NCBI GenBank assembly: GCA_012295275.1
Contig: CM022676.1
Span: 13,582,379 to 13,642,378, forward strand
Length of the DNA: 60,000 bases
Reading direction: 5' to 3'
Source: Chrysomallon squamiferum
Lineage: Eukaryota > Mollusca > Gastropoda > Neomphalida > Peltospiridae
In this document: piece by piece, positions 46,391-59,234 of the stretch
Layout of the letters: each line of letters opens with the position of its first letter
Position numbering within the stretch: position 1 is the first letter of the stretch
Translations under genes and position numbers: made by a program
Notes under the pieces: model-generated
Told to the model about the DNA's origin: nothing
Databases searched by the model: none
What the model saw: the letters and a program-made list of their open reading frames with translations, nothing else

Positions 46391-48084
46391 TTGGTTTAAT
46401 ATAACTGAACAATTCTCTGAATTTTTATAAGGAAATAGATTTGCTGAATATGCAGATAAGAACCCTTTAACTTAGATAATTACCTTGCTAATCTTGATGA
46501 CGCTGGTCATTGCTGGCTAGCTGCTATTACATCTTGTAATTTGATATTATTTTTAAACTTGGATTAAAAAATGTTGATGCTAATGGATTATAACGGTTAC
46601 CTGGAATACTCAAAGTCAATACAAGTAAATTAAAAGTCAGGTAATGCTGTAAGCAGGTCTCTGTTCAACCTTTTGATATTTCAGAAGAACAAGACTTTTC
46701 AAGTACAAACAGGGCTGTCTTAACAGCATCATGAGCAGTGCACTGGGGCCCCAACATACACTAATGCTGATAGAAATAAATAGGTAAATTGTTGATAAAA
46801 TAAAATAATTTTGTGTTATACTGGTGATTCCAAAACAATCAGAGTTTAAATATTAAGAAACAAAGATTAATCAACACAGATGCTTCAACAATATAAAATG
46901 AGCCTTGAAAAAAAAGTAAAAAATTTCAACATATTGATACTAAACTAGTAAACAATAAAGATTGAGAAGGCACAGTATAAAATTCACTTCAAACCTTTGC
47001 TAAATTCCTCTGCAGAAAATTGCTTTAATATTGGCTTGAAATCAGTGGTCTTCAGGATGTCTTTTTTCATGTTCACAAGTGAAAGCCAGTTCAAACACTC
47101 CATTGGGCTTCAAAGCTGATTTTTTAAAAATTTCAGGCTCTGTTTAGTATGTAAACATAATTTGTAGCTGAGGTATTGTCATTTGTCTGACCACAGCAGT
47201 TTGATAGTGGCATTTTATTCTCATTAAAGAAATGGTAATGCTCTGGGGGCAAGAAAGTGAATTACAGAATGATTGTATCAACATTTCATGCCAATGTGCC
47301 TGCTCTGATTGATGATGTTCAAGTAATGAAGAATCTGACTTTTATGCCGAAGAAAATACACCATAAAGCAATTATGATGTTTTCTCAATTTTCATGTTCT
47401 ACAATATCATTTCTGTGCTTCCAGCCATTGAATCCTGGTGTAGCAATGGCAGATTCTATCTTGGTGACATTATAGAGCAGTACAAACAACCCTGTGATGG
47501 GGAATAGAGTAGCTATTCTGCAGTTCTCATTTAAACATATTTAATAAATACCTTGTCAAAGCATTTTCTCCTTCACCTCCTTTATATACTCAGAGTTGAG
47601 TCTGAAAAGTTGCTATCATGATTCTGATATGATGACAACCCATTACGAATCCAGAAATCCAGTGCTTTATTGTTAGACCTTTGTCTTGGCTTACACCATG
47701 AGTGAACAATTCCTCTAACTGGATTATGCACATATTTTTTCACTTTCTAGGCATTTTTCTGTAAAATCTCTATATTGTTGCTTTACAAAGGAACTTACAA
47801 AAAAGTTAGTTAGCAGGTGGTCGTTATATACAATTAAAATAAATGCATAAAGTAGTCTGTGAAATGCCCGCTATGCAGGAGTGATTGTTAAATAAAGATG
47901 TCGATGTAACAGGTTCAGCCGAACATGTTAATCTTGTTCACACGAACATTACTTATTTAGTGCTGACCATATAGTACAAGAGTAATTTTATTCAAAAGTG
48001 TTGCTTTTTTTTTTTTTTTTTTTCAATGTAATATTGATTTATTATCGAATTTTCAAACCACTAAATTAGTGATAATAATGTTAA
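45340..48084. other. Repeat-rich spacer without a supported gene
   Basis: AT-rich DNA with a T run of about 30 at 46355-46384 and another at 48006-48022. Open frames at 45956-46180 and 47257-47475 are short, unsupported by splice borders and unlike known domains. A stretch near 46700-46760 containing GGGGCCCC may belong to an interspersed repeat. Confidence 0.5.
46355..46384. repeat. Poly-T run
   Basis: About 30 consecutive T. Confidence 0.95.
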
Positions 48085-48180
48085 ATTTAGGAGATGCTAC
48101 GGTGGGGATTGAACCTGTGATCATGCCGAGCAAGGGAGACTATATTTGACCTAAGGATATCGCTACAAAACGATAAATGA
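48085..48180 (-). repeat. Possible tRNA-derived SINE fragment
   Basis: The minus strand holds CAGGTTCAATCCCCACCG, a good match to the tRNA internal B box (GGTTCRANYCC). The arms on either side do not pair as a tRNA, so it is not a functional tRNA. It may be a short SINE. Confidence 0.35.
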
Positions 48181-48709
48181 AAAAAACCCACAAAAACATC
48201 CAAAGTAAATTGTGATATTTGTTGTCGATTACATTTGTGGCCACAACACACCTCTTCATAAGTACGTGGATTACAACTAATCAATGATCGTGCATCCTTT
48301 TTACTGTTCATAACAAAAATATTTATTGACCAGGTATTCTTTTAATACAGACTTAAATGGTTCGTATTTTAAGGAATAAGATATGCATTATTACATTGAT
48401 GTATATAATATTATGTCCACCACTTGATATATTTATAACTTTTTGCTTTTATTTCTAATTTTATTTCAATTAATAAGTTACAGATTGTTGTTTTGTACGT
48501 GAAATTGTACTTTTAACTTATACATCTTAGTTTTATTTTGTATAGGGTTTCTTATTTTAAATATTCTCGTCATGTTCTCGTTTATGACGAAGACAGAAAT
48601 CTCATCTTTGTTTTAACGCAAAGCCCTGCATATGTATGAAACTATTTTTCAGTAGAAACATTATTTATTTATTTATTATTTTTTGCATATATTAATTATA
48701 ATTAAAGTT

Positions 48710-48710
<1 letters not shown>

Positions 48711-48772
<62 letters not shown>
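48711..48772. repeat. (TA)n microsatellite
   Basis: Uninterrupted TA run. Confidence 0.97.
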
Positions 48773-48773
<1 letters not shown>

Positions 48774-48970
48774 CTTGAGATTGTCTAGTCTCTATATATG
48801 TAAGAATTGGAATCAGAAACAAATATTAAATATATGTGTTAATCATTATAATAACTAAACTGCCTTTACTTGCCAATATATGAAAAAATTAAAGTTCTGT
48901 TTGACCATCCGTAATACTCTTTTATAGCAAAATACACGATGACGATCTTTTAAAAGTAGTTTTTAATCAA

Positions 48971-49540
48971 AGCTTTAAAGTTATGTAAATTAGCGGCCAA
49001 GATATATGGAATTTTGGGTGACAAATACATTTCTAAAATGTTTCCGAAGGACAAGGTTATCCTATCTCTTTGACTCCTTGGGTTTCACTGACATCTGCAG
49101 GCATATATATATATGCTTCAACCAAAACTCGGTGTTTGGGTCTTAGAAGAAGCGACAAGTGGGCGGTTGGACAGTCCGGATGTTCCCGTCAGTGAACTGG
49201 GAGATGAATGGACATAACTCTGAAATTTTGGTATTACTATTATAAGTTTGGCAGCGGGATATGATAAGATACTTTTCTAGCTTGCTTTTGATATCATCAT
49301 TATAGTAATCTGTGTCATTTGTTTAATGTATTTGTTTAATGCATATAACATAATGTATCTTACAACTTACCTTAACGTAATTACTTTATTCTCCCATGAC
49401 CGATTTAGTCTTTAATTATGATTTAGCTGATTATGCTGTAGTTCAACATAAGTTTCCACACAATCGTATGTTATTTAGTACTATATATTTTCTTGTATAT
49501 GATTACAAAATATATTTGTAAATAAATATATAACTCAAAC
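48971..49540. mobile_element. About 570-bp insertion of unknown type
   Basis: Defined by comparison with the uninterrupted copy at 33988-34490. It is less AT-rich at its left (49000-49260) and has no open frame. I could not make out terminal repeats or a target-site duplication. Confidence 0.4.
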
Positions 49541-49700
49541 TGTAATCTTGCTGATGTGCTATTTATCCAGTGGATGTGTATTTTACCATCACGATAATAA
49601 ATTACTGTACAATTTGAAATTTCTGACCTCTGGCATAGTGTTCTAAAAACCTATATCCTCTAGACGTGATAATGAGCACTTTAGGCACTGGCACCGTGAC

Positions 49701-51347
49701 ATAGTTCTTCGTATTCTTCATTGTGTCAGCTGTGCAATTTTAAATGTGTATCGAAATGAAGAAGAAAGGCATAATCTGCAAACAGTTGGATGTTATATTT
49801 AATCAACAAAATGATGAAGCTACTGTAGTATGATTTCTTATTAACCATTATTTTACACGATTGCTTTGGCTACTTCTGGGGATTAGCGGGCCTTTAAAAT
49901 TCAGGTTCGTATATTCTAGGGGAGATGTGGGGCAAACAGTCTCAAGGATTTATTATTATTATTTATAAGTCTCTATAAGTGTCAAATTCGGCTCTATGAA
50001 AGGAATGAGGAAAAGAAGACCGTACAGCCATCAGATATGTTCAATAAAAAATCTACGTGAGCCCCTATTGTACTAATACTGGGCTTCTTAAACAAGCCAT
50101 ATAATTTCTGTTGACCTGTAATAAATACTTTTAATAAAGGAACCAAAACACGACTAATAAAAGACTGTTTTATATAATGTATCACTGTACAAAAAAAAAA
50201 AAAAAAAAAAAAGAAAATAATAATAATAATTAAAAAATAATGACAATAATTAAAACGAGTTTATAATTCGAAAATTAAATTAAATTAGAGCAGTTATCCA
50301 ATCAATAAATCAGCCAATCAGTCAGTCAATAAAATACTTTCAAACCATTTAAGAGTTTGTTTCTTCTGATAATTTTGGTAGTTATTTTACGAGCCCATTC
50401 TTAACTTAACGGCCTAAATGATTTATTTGTGCATGTCCTAAAACTCATTTTGAACTTGACCTTCATTTAGTGATACGGAACATTCGTTGGACTCACGATA
50501 TTACCAGTCCTACTAACATAACCAATTTTATCAACAGAAATATCAACTAGTAACCGATACTAAGTCCGCCTGATTTTCAGTAGGCTTAGTCATTTATGAT
50601 CAACCCCAGACATTCTCAGCTTCCGTAAATCATTTCTTTGCAACAATGTTAACAAAATCCAAAATCAGTTTAGCTGATTTTCTCAAACACAAGTTCTAAT
50701 AATCAACCCCAACACCAAAGATGTATTTTTTGTTTGTTTTTTTAATTCCTGGAACAAACATTTGTTTAAACTCAGCGCAATTTGCATCAATGCGATAAAT
50801 CGGTTTCCGTTTTAAATATAGCAGTTTTGATTTCTTTCCTTTGAAACCTGCCTTTTTGATCGTTTTCTAATCTGCTATAAATTTAACAAATTAAAATGAA
50901 AAAGAATAAAGAGTAATTCGATTTGGGGGTTGAGCGGAAATATATTTTGAAAAAGTCGGATTTGCGCGATAGGTACTGCTAATACTAACAATAACAATAA
51001 CAACAACAACAACAACAGCAACAAAGAAGAAATTTACTTCGAAACATCCTTGACTGCAAAATGTACTGACCAAAATATTCTTGTCCGTGAACAAAAAAGT
51101 ATATAATTATATTCAGTTAAACGTAATACTGGAATAATTGACGCAGTCAATCACAAGAATAACTTGGCTCACGAACTCATCCACTAGGCATACGTAAATG
51201 TTTTCCAAAAACCGCGTATGACTAATATCACTTGATTATCATTATTTAAAAAAATGTATTTGTGTATTTTGGCGAAATGACACACCGTACAGTGGAGTAC
51301 ACCATAGCGGAAGTAGTAACTTAGATTTATGAGAACAGAAAGCAGCT
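49701..51347. other. Spacer upstream of the plus-strand leader exon
   Basis: AT-rich DNA with an A run at about 50189-50211 and an AAC repeat near 50991-51020. No exon recognised. The promoter of the leader exon at 51348 would be at its right end, but no core element stands out. Confidence 0.5.
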
Positions 51348-51402
51348 ATGTTCAGGGTAGAGGCGTACGTGCAGTTTCTTCTATGCGTTGGAATTTGTTC
51401 AG
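51348..51402 (+). CDS. Plus-strand signal-peptide exon, possible start of a third IgSF gene
   Basis: The ATG at 51348-51350 opens MFRVEAYVQFLLCVGICS, a short hydrophobic leader, and the exon leaves in phase 1 at GTTAGT (51403 onward). Coding length is 55 nt, identical to the three leaders of genes 1 and 2. The strand is opposite to both genes. I could not find the matching V-type exon downstream, so the gene may extend beyond the window, have a long first intron filled by transposons, or be dead. Confidence 0.45.
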
Positions 51403-51702
51403 GTTAGTTATATACCACTCAACATTATTATTATTAATATTATTATTATAAAAAAACACAGCGTCTTTCGCATTGGTATTACTCAATCACGAGTTGAATT
51501 ATGCGTGAGCGGAGTACAGTAAAACTGTAAAATAGTTTTGAAATCAACCAAGGTAAGAAAAATACCCAGCTTCACAGACAAAAGGAAACAACAAAATGGA
51601 CTGAATAATGTGTAGTATATGTATTTCTACTTCAGTATACACAAACACTATATGTGTAGTACTTATACTTTTGAAATGGGAACTGGGTTAAAAATTATCA
51701 GA

Positions 51703-52815
51703 GGCCAGATTTGCCCTAATGATTTGAGTTAAATTGAGCCCCCACATTCTTACGGTATTTTGGTCCTCAAATTTGTTGTACTGATTATTGCTATGTAATC
51801 ATTGTCTACTGCTAATAATAATTTGTCCTAATCATAATACAATATAGATTCAAAACTTCAATAAACTAAACTCCTTGACAAATATCACACAAGAATACAA
51901 TATCTTTCAAGTCTGCACAAGCTGGGATTTCAAGGTTTGCGCATGGATGAAGACAGTACCAATTTGGGCACCCATAACATACTTTGAACTCATTGGAATT
52001 CATGCCATCATCAACTCTACCACTGTCTTCACATTTTTCTTGTATAAGTACTACATCTTTGTCTTCTAGTTCAGGCTCGTCACCACTAAAGTTTTCTTAG
52101 ACTGCATCCCCCAGTTCTGCTGTAGCATTCAAATTGAGCTGCTGTTTTTACTTTGGTATCTTCTGTTGATTTTTTTTGTTGTATTTTTGCCACTCTCAGG
52201 TTCACTCTCTCTGCCTTTTCTTCCTCCTTCCTCTTCTTCTCTGCCAACTTTTCTTCATTACTCTTGACACTTTCTTCTTCTGTCAGCGCCTCAGCATACC
52301 TCATCCTCTTGATTTTATTTGAAATTTGACGATGTGCCCACCCCGATGGACAATGGACTTTCGGTTGATTCAAAAAACTTAAATAAAACTCAGAATGGAC
52401 TATATCAGTGCCAAAACTATTGATTTCAGCACCACCTATGGGGGGCCAGAATTACCCCAAGTGGTGGAGTTAAATAAAACACACACTGCTTGCCTAATTA
52501 CCACATACTAATCAAGTTTCTAAATAATTGATAATATATTTACCTGTTATAAGTTATGAGTAACCTTATGTCTATAGAACTAAAAAAATAACACTCACTT
52601 TTGAAACCTCAAAATGTACTTTTTTTGACAAGTTGTTGTTTTCACTACTTTCATTGCCACTATACGTGTAAATGGCTGAGAATCTACATCCTTTGTTCTA
52701 AAGAGAGATAGAAAGGTCCTATTTATATCAACAAAGTTCCAGAAGCCTGTGCAGAACAATATAATGGCTGTAAGTCATAATATACCTTGGGGACAGAATT
52801 ATCCCACCTTACCCT
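51703..52815 (-). mobile_element. Tigger/pogo-like DNA transposon relic
   Basis: The minus strand at 52373-52086 encodes ALTEEESVKSNEEKLAEKKR and a long Lys/Glu-rich helix, a common C-terminal extension of Tigger/pogo-type transposases. In a neighbouring frame further left (to about 51890) it reads MNSNEFKVCYGCPNWYC, then LHPCANLE, a Cys/His zinc-binding pattern. Short repeated words of the GGCCAGAATTACCCC type occur at about 51700-51750, 52444-52470 and 52793-52815 and may be remnants of its ends. The DDE catalytic core was not found; frames are broken. Confidence 0.45.
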
Positions 52816-53243
52816 ATGCTACAATATAAACTCATTATTAATGCACATGTAGTGATGAAAACATGGTGTGTCTGGAACATATCTAAGTTTTTGTTTTACA
52901 TTAATAATACTGCTGTTAATACTTTTGTACCTGTTTATTTGGGGGTTAAGTTCTGACTGTTTTCAATGCTAATTATCCTTCTTAAAAAAGGGATTTGTTT
53001 AGTCACATAACTGGACATATTTTACATCAACTTCTTGTCTACTTCTTGTCACCAAAGGTTTTTACTTAATATTTTGCTCAAACTTTTTTGTTTTACTGCT
53101 AGTTTTGAAACAGAAAAAAACAACAAAAAAGAAAAAAAAAAAAAAAAAAAAATCCCAGAACAAACAAACCAAACAGACATATAAAAGTGTGTAGATACAC
53201 TTTCTCTTGTCAGGTTTGACACAAGCAGCATGTTCTTAATAGA

Positions 53244-53297
53244 CGTTAATTACGAAAGAGTACAGTGTAACGTTAATTACGAAAGAGTACAGTGTAA
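53244..53297. repeat. 27-bp perfect tandem duplication
   Basis: The unit begins CGTTAATTACGAAAGAGTAC and occurs twice head to tail with no mismatch, so the duplication is recent or under constraint. Confidence 0.95.
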
Positions 53298-54916
53298 CTG
53301 AAATAACACTTGGGAAGTGGACATACAACTTTTTTTTTTTAAATCTGAAAATATAGAACTTGTTACTTCCAGGTAAGTATATTTATAAATTAATAACATT
53401 TTCCAATCATAGATCATTGCCACTGACTTGACATTGTTTTGGTTACAAGGATGTCTTTCCATGTACACCGGTTATGGTGAAAGTATGGCTGCTTGTGGTA
53501 ATGTTATGATTGGATTTGTTTTATAAAATTTGTTTTGTAAATACATATAACATTAAAAAAACAGGATTGTAAAAGAAAGTAAAAACACTTATTTCCCTTG
53601 TTGTCCTAACAAACATTTATTCAGTTCTTACGTTGCTTAAATGGGTTTTGAATGTCCAAAATCAGTCATTGTCATTCCCATGGATTGTCATGGCGAATGA
53701 AAGTAATGAAAATAGCTCTCCAGTTTGACTGGATTAAACCATTATATATCCAGGAGTTATGGAGCTTACACAATAAGACTCAGATAACATTTTAAAAATA
53801 TGATCACTATTGTGAAGTGTATTAATTGTAAGAACTACTGTACTGACAGGTATGCACCAGACATGCGAAGTGATGACTACTGGCATGGTTGCAGGCACTG
53901 TGTAACGAGTGAATAAACAAATTACACATGCTACACCATTAGTTAGCTTCATACAATTATCCTCTTGATGTCTGACCATATAGATTTTTTTGTAGACCCA
54001 CTTTCTTGGTCATAACTCTAGGTCACATCATATAAATGATGTCACTGTACGATGCACTCACTACATTTACAATTATAACTAATGCTTACTTTTTCTTCTT
54101 TTAAACATATAATATATGTTTGATTATTCTGAAAGGTTGATAGTACTCTGTGTATAATTGTTCTAAAAGTTCAAGTTAATAATTTTGAAAATCAAAGGAG
54201 ATACAGGAGTATTTTTAGCCATTACATCACTGCTCGATCACAGTAATTATTTGAATCAGAAGCTTTTAAAAAATAATAATAATAATAATACAAATAAGAA
54301 AAACAATAACAATAACAATAATATATAACAAACAGAAAAAAGCAAAAAAAAAAAAAATAAAAATAAATAAAAGAAAAACAGTCGATTTTTGGTATACTTC
54401 AAATGACTGTATATTTCTTATTTATTAATATTTTTTGATTATCTTACTCTTAGTATCATTTTCTTATTTGTTTAGTGCGAGTGTAAATAGAACCTAATCA
54501 CCACAAATAACAGTACAGTAGCAACTTCATAACTACTTTATTGGTAGCAATGCTAACGAATATTTTTTTTTGTTTTTTTAATGAAGATTATTTTATACCA
54601 AATAACCAATTAAAAAAAAAATAATCCCAAATTTAAATATACACCAAAAAACACTTTTTCAAGTTTTTGAAGACATTTATAATATGTGAAAAACATATCA
54701 CATTTCATGGTTTTAAAAAATCCACTTTCCAGTATTTTGATGTTGTTATTGTTTTTCTTGTTTTTTTTTGTTTTTTTTTATAAAAGTCCACCTTATACTC
54801 ACAAAACATTTATTTCAAGAGATATCTTTATCAAATTTGCATTATCTATTCAATAAAGTATTATATTTATGAACACTTTAGCAGAGATAGACTTACTGAA
54901 TTAAATACTGTTTTAG

Positions 54917-54973
54917 GCCTGTTTCAGGTGAACATAAGATCACAACCGAGTAAGTGTTGTGGTTCACAAACAG
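54917..54973 (+). other. Candidate phase 1-1 mini-exon
   Basis: A TTTTAG acceptor precedes and a GTAATT donor follows. The 57 nt between are open in phase 1 and read LFQVNIRSQPSKCCGSQT. It could follow the leader exon at 51348-51402, but it is not Ig-like and could be chance. Confidence 0.2.
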
Positions 54974-56924
54974 GTAATTTTTTCTAATATTTTAATGTTT
55001 ATATCTGCAGATGACCATACATTCCTGATGGGTTATTTTGCGCGAATTGGGCATTACCACTTTACTTCAGATGGTTATTAAACAATAAATATGGTGGTTA
55101 CTTGTAAGAAGATAGGTCTAAGTGTTCCATTTAAATAATCTATGCAGCATAATGAGTTTTGTTTTTTACTAAAAAAAAAATCAGTTTTTTTCCCCCTAAT
55201 ATTCAGTTGTCATTTTTACTTATTGCCCTCTTTTGCTTTATTGTCAGATTTTCCATTGCATCATTATAAGAAATTCCCTTAACAAAATAAGTTGATATTT
55301 GATCTCCTTCTGTTTCAAAACAAATAAATAAACATAACATTTTCAGGTTGGGAATTTGCCATTGCTTTAAAAAAAGGTGGTGACTGCCCCTAGAGGCCGT
55401 GAGCTTTGCTGTTATTAGCTACAACTTGAACTGACAGAAGCCAAACTCCAAACAAAAGCAGAAATCAATATACTTAAGTGCTTTCCACTATGGTGTTGCC
55501 CCCCTTTTTTAATTAACTTTTGTATTTTTAATTTTTTTCTGTAATATCATTGGCAACATAAATAAAAAGAAGATAACTGCTCTCAGACCTAGAAAAACTG
55601 AATACTGACCTCAGTTTCTCTCTTACATGTAAAAAAACAACCACCCAAAAGCAAACAACTAACAGCAGTAACAAAACCCAGAAATGTACTTATGATTAAT
55701 GGTGATAGACAAATGTTCATTGGAGGTAACATCAATCAGGAATTAACAGTTCATAGAGAGATGTTTATAGCAGGCAGAACATTTCAAAACACCTGGGCTG
55801 CTTGAGTTGATATAGTGGACTCAGGTAAAGAAAAGTCATTGTTAGTGATAGGAATTTGATCAATAGATGGATGACTGCAGGATACAGAAAATTACTGCAA
55901 ACATGGATATCTAAGAGGGTAATTCTGTTGAAGGTGGAACTGAGGTGCTAGCAATATATGCTGGCAGTTTCTCTGTTTGAAAGGTAACTCTGTAGCAGTC
56001 TCACAATTTCACACTAAAAAGAGATACTTCACTGCTGTAACCCTACAAACTTACTGACATTGCACCAGAAATCCTCAGCTGAAACTACAAGGCATCAGTT
56101 GATTTTGTTATTGTAGAGATACACAAGATCAGAAACCTCAGTTGCTGAGTAATAGGTTTTCTTCTGGTTGAGCCTTTAGATATTTCACTGTAGGGGTAGT
56201 TGTCATTACATAGCTCATGCTGCATTTGGATAGGGTTGATAAATGAAACTGGTATCTTAATATTGGGGAACTTGCCACATTAGGTCCACATTTCACCAGA
56301 TGAAAGACCTCTTGAGAGAATTCATGAATTGAGGCAGCATTTGAAAGTTTATGGAGTTGTTGTACATCCCATAGGAACCTGGCATAGTAAGTCATATATC
56401 GGCTCATGAATGGTTTGTTCAGCCACAGGGTTCTTTTTTAAATTCTTAGCTCTGTCAATTTCTAGTTCCAAGCTGTGTTGCTCAAGCAGCTAATCATCCT
56501 TGAGTGCAATAAACCAGGAGCAGGTTCAAAATGAACTGCAGCAGTTGGCTTATCAAGTGGTTTAATTGACAACGAAGAACACTGATGACAACTCTAGTAA
56601 ATGTTCAGATGAGTTGTCTATATCAAGAGCATAGAACTAGAAATGCTAACACACCACAAGGTTCAGATTATGTTATGATTGGTCATCAAGTTGTAGTTGT
56701 AAAGCTGTGATAAAGCCATCAAGTGTTTCTAATGATACAGTATTGCATTCATGTACATACATATTAATGGTACAGTGCATTTTGCAAAGAGAAGACCATC
56801 TTTAGAAATGGATGCTACATTAAGATAACTTTTAATGTTTTTATTGTTTATGAGTTTCCTGGAAGGACACATCTGGACATTCTGACTGGAAAGATTGCCA
56901 CGCAGTTCTGCTGTGTCTGGAATG

Positions 56925-57167
56925 TTAAGATGCCCACTCATGGTATCCTGGATAGAAATACATTGAACAATTGAATGCTCTCTGTAAAGGGGCATGCTTT
57001 CCAAGATGTTTCAGTACACCTTGGCACAGCTTCTGAAAAGTTTGAATACAGGGTTTGCTGTCCTTAAGAATGCATGCCTTGTGTTTGGCTTGAATGACAT
57101 ACAGAGAGAAATGTGTTATGGCCACAGCAATTGATAAAGCCTCTATTTTACAATGTGAGGAGAGCAT
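56925..57167 (-). pseudogene. RNase H fragment
   Basis: The frame reads CKIEALSIAVAITHFSLYVI, then QAKHKACILKDSKPCIQTF. This matches the E-x-x-A and TDSKP regions of Ty3/gypsy RNase H, with the TD Asp preserved as KDSKP. It lies directly after the RT fragment in pol order. Confidence 0.65.
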
Positions 57168-57555
57168 GTTTCTCTAGAAGCATTACACTGAAGAAAGCGG
57201 TAACATCCAGCCTACTAAAATATAACATGAATGTCATTTTCTTTCACAGAGCCATTGATTACTATCCACAGATGATCATCAGTAATGTAATTGTTCGATT
57301 GGAGTGGAGAGCCACCTGAGCAGATGTACTAAGTGTCAGACCAATTGACTCTATCTTGAGTCTGTTTCTCTGCTTGTTCATTGTCAAGGGGTGTGATGTG
57401 GCTGGCTGAGTATGAGAGAACACAAACTAGAGAAGGACTGAATACCATAAATTGTTTTGTGCAGAAGACATGAGGAGTTGGGGTGATAATACCTTGCTTT
57501 CACTTCCATTCAAAAATGATAACATAAAGGATATTGGGCAGTAGTTTGATATTAT

Positions 57556-57861
57556 TTATTTGGACAGCATCAAACACACAGTGCCAAGTAGCCAAAAGCC
57601 ATCAGCTCTGCAATACAAATCATTGGCCAACTTTATGACAACACCTTCCTGTAAGAGATGAGCAAAACTCCATGAGGGCAGTTTCAGGACTGGGTGCACC
57701 CATAGCGAATACATGCAAATTCCACTGAATGGTTTCACCACAACAAAGTACTTCATAGAGTGACTTGCCAAAGGAATCTGGTAGAATAAATGTGTAAGGT
57801 CAATTATATTTATGTACTTTGACAATTCATGGCATTGAAAAAGTGCTTGAACATCTGGCAC
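57556..57861 (-). pseudogene. Reverse transcriptase fragment
   Basis: The frame reads YINIIDLTHLFYQIPLA, then SMKYFVVVKPFSGICMY and LLQEGVVIKLANDLYC, matching RT motifs around the fingers and palm of Ty3/gypsy pol. Between them the usual MGMPGSE-type stretch is scrambled. The catalytic Asp-Asp pair appears as Asn-Asp (ANDL), so this copy would be inactive even if in frame. Confidence 0.75.
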
Positions 57862-59076
57862 AAATGAAGGTTAAGGTTACATCTGTGAAAGATGTGACTA
57901 GCCAAAATTCTCCATTAGTTTTCTAAACTAGGAATGATAGGTTAAGCTATTCCATGGTGATATCTTTCATCAGAAGACTCCTAATTCTTCTAATTCATCA
58001 AATTTGTTCTGAGGATTGACTACCTTGTCATGGGAATACCAAGAGATGTGGCCTTATGTTGAGGAGGTTGTACGGGGCTCTTGTTCACAACTGCCTGAAC
58101 ATACATTGATACGGCCACATAATGGTGTTAGGAAGTGGATAACTGTCTAAGTGTTGTTCTATGACAAGATCATCATCACCAGTAGATATGGCCTGTTGGA
58201 GCTCCACTTCGATGTATGCACCTGGCCAGATAGTAGATAATATTTTTGGAGCATATAACACATTGGTACAACAAGCTGTGTGATGAGTATTAGTACTGTA
58301 TGACCCATAGAGGTAAGTACTTTTTTTTCCAAAGATAATTTCAGTTTAGGATGATTAGATGGTCACATCATTTTGTTGTCAGCATAAAGTCCATCAAACA
58401 GGAATTTGTCATGGACAGCAGAACCAGGTTTCATCTACAACTTTTCTACAGATTTCTGGTTTAATGGAGGACATAATTCTTGATAATAATTCAGTGTGAT
58501 GATGTTGTGATAATGTTGTTGGTAAATCATTCTGAAATAATCAGAAAAACAAAGTTTTCCACTGAAGGAGATATCTCTTTGACCTCTTCAATCACTGATC
58601 CATGGTGGGTAGTGATACAGATGTGATGTAGAAGATTGTTTTCCATGAAGGCAGACAGATGTTGGCTTTCTGTGAGGAGACTAAAAGCCATAATGAAGCT
58701 ATATGACTTGCCGAATGCTGACACTTGGCCCAACGTAACTTCTATAATGGTAACCTTTTGCAAAGCATCATCTGTGATTTTGATATGTTTTAGGCATGCT
58801 TTTTATTGTTGCCATAACAACTACCTCAATGCTATTTGCTGGGCTAGTCCTTTACAATTTGTGTGTACTCTAATACGAAGTATGAGTCAATCTTGGTGAC
58901 ATCACAACAATAGTAATAGAATGTTAATGGCACATAATCTAATCATTATAGGTGACAGTAAAATATCAACTTCATTTGCTATTTTATTAGCCTTAACATG
59001 AACTAACAGAAGGTGAACTCCAAACAAAAGGAAAATAGAAATGTAAACCAATATACTTAAGACTTCATTGCTTTCC

Positions 59077-59203
59077 TAACAATGAAACAGGTTTTGAAAT
59101 TCTGAAGTTTGACAATGTTAATGCTTATTTTTTGTCACTTGACCAATAAATAAAGGAAACGAAAATGTATGACTGAAATAAGGCCAAATAATTCACATTA
59201 AAA

Positions 59204-59234
<31 letters not shown>

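Larger units (their letters stand above)
48592..49700. repeat. Duplicated block, copy 2 (partner 33988-34490), interrupted
   Basis: 48592-48970 and 49540-49700 match adjoining parts of the gene 2 intron in the same orientation. The material between them (about 48971-49540) is absent from the partner and is therefore an insertion. A TA run fills 48711-48772. Confidence 0.7.
52816..55411. other. AT-rich spacer with a short tandem duplication
   Basis: No supported gene. It includes a 27-bp perfect tandem duplication at 53244-53297, an A run at about 53125-53151, AAT and AAC runs near 54273-54325, and a splice-flanked candidate mini-exon at 54917-54973. Confidence 0.5.
55412..59076 (-). mobile_element. 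Decayed Ty3/gypsy-type LTR retrotransposon
   Basis: On the minus strand pol domains appear in the usual order: reverse transcriptase at 57861-57556, RNase H at 57167-56925, and downstream (57004-56138) weaker frames where integrase belongs. The flanks carry a direct repeat: 55412-55486 and 58984-59076 share TTATTAGC, ACAGAAG, AACTCCAAACAAAAG, CAATATACTTAAG and GCTTTCC, interpreted as LTR remnants. Frames are broken by many shifts and stops, and the region upstream of RT (58900-57862) has no recognisable gag or protease. The element is dead. Confidence 0.65.

Noticed and set aside
48085-48180. Functional tRNA gene
   Set aside because: B-box-like word present, but T arm and acceptor stem do not pair and no A box is found at the right distance.
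52086-52373. Host coiled-coil protein
   Set aside because: The Lys/Glu-rich frame is broken, lacks exon borders, and is followed by a zinc-type motif as in transposase C-termini; a transposon relic is more likely.
57113-58899. Plus-strand open frames at 57113-57319 and 58636-58899
   Set aside because: Antisense shadows of the minus-strand retrotransposon relic.
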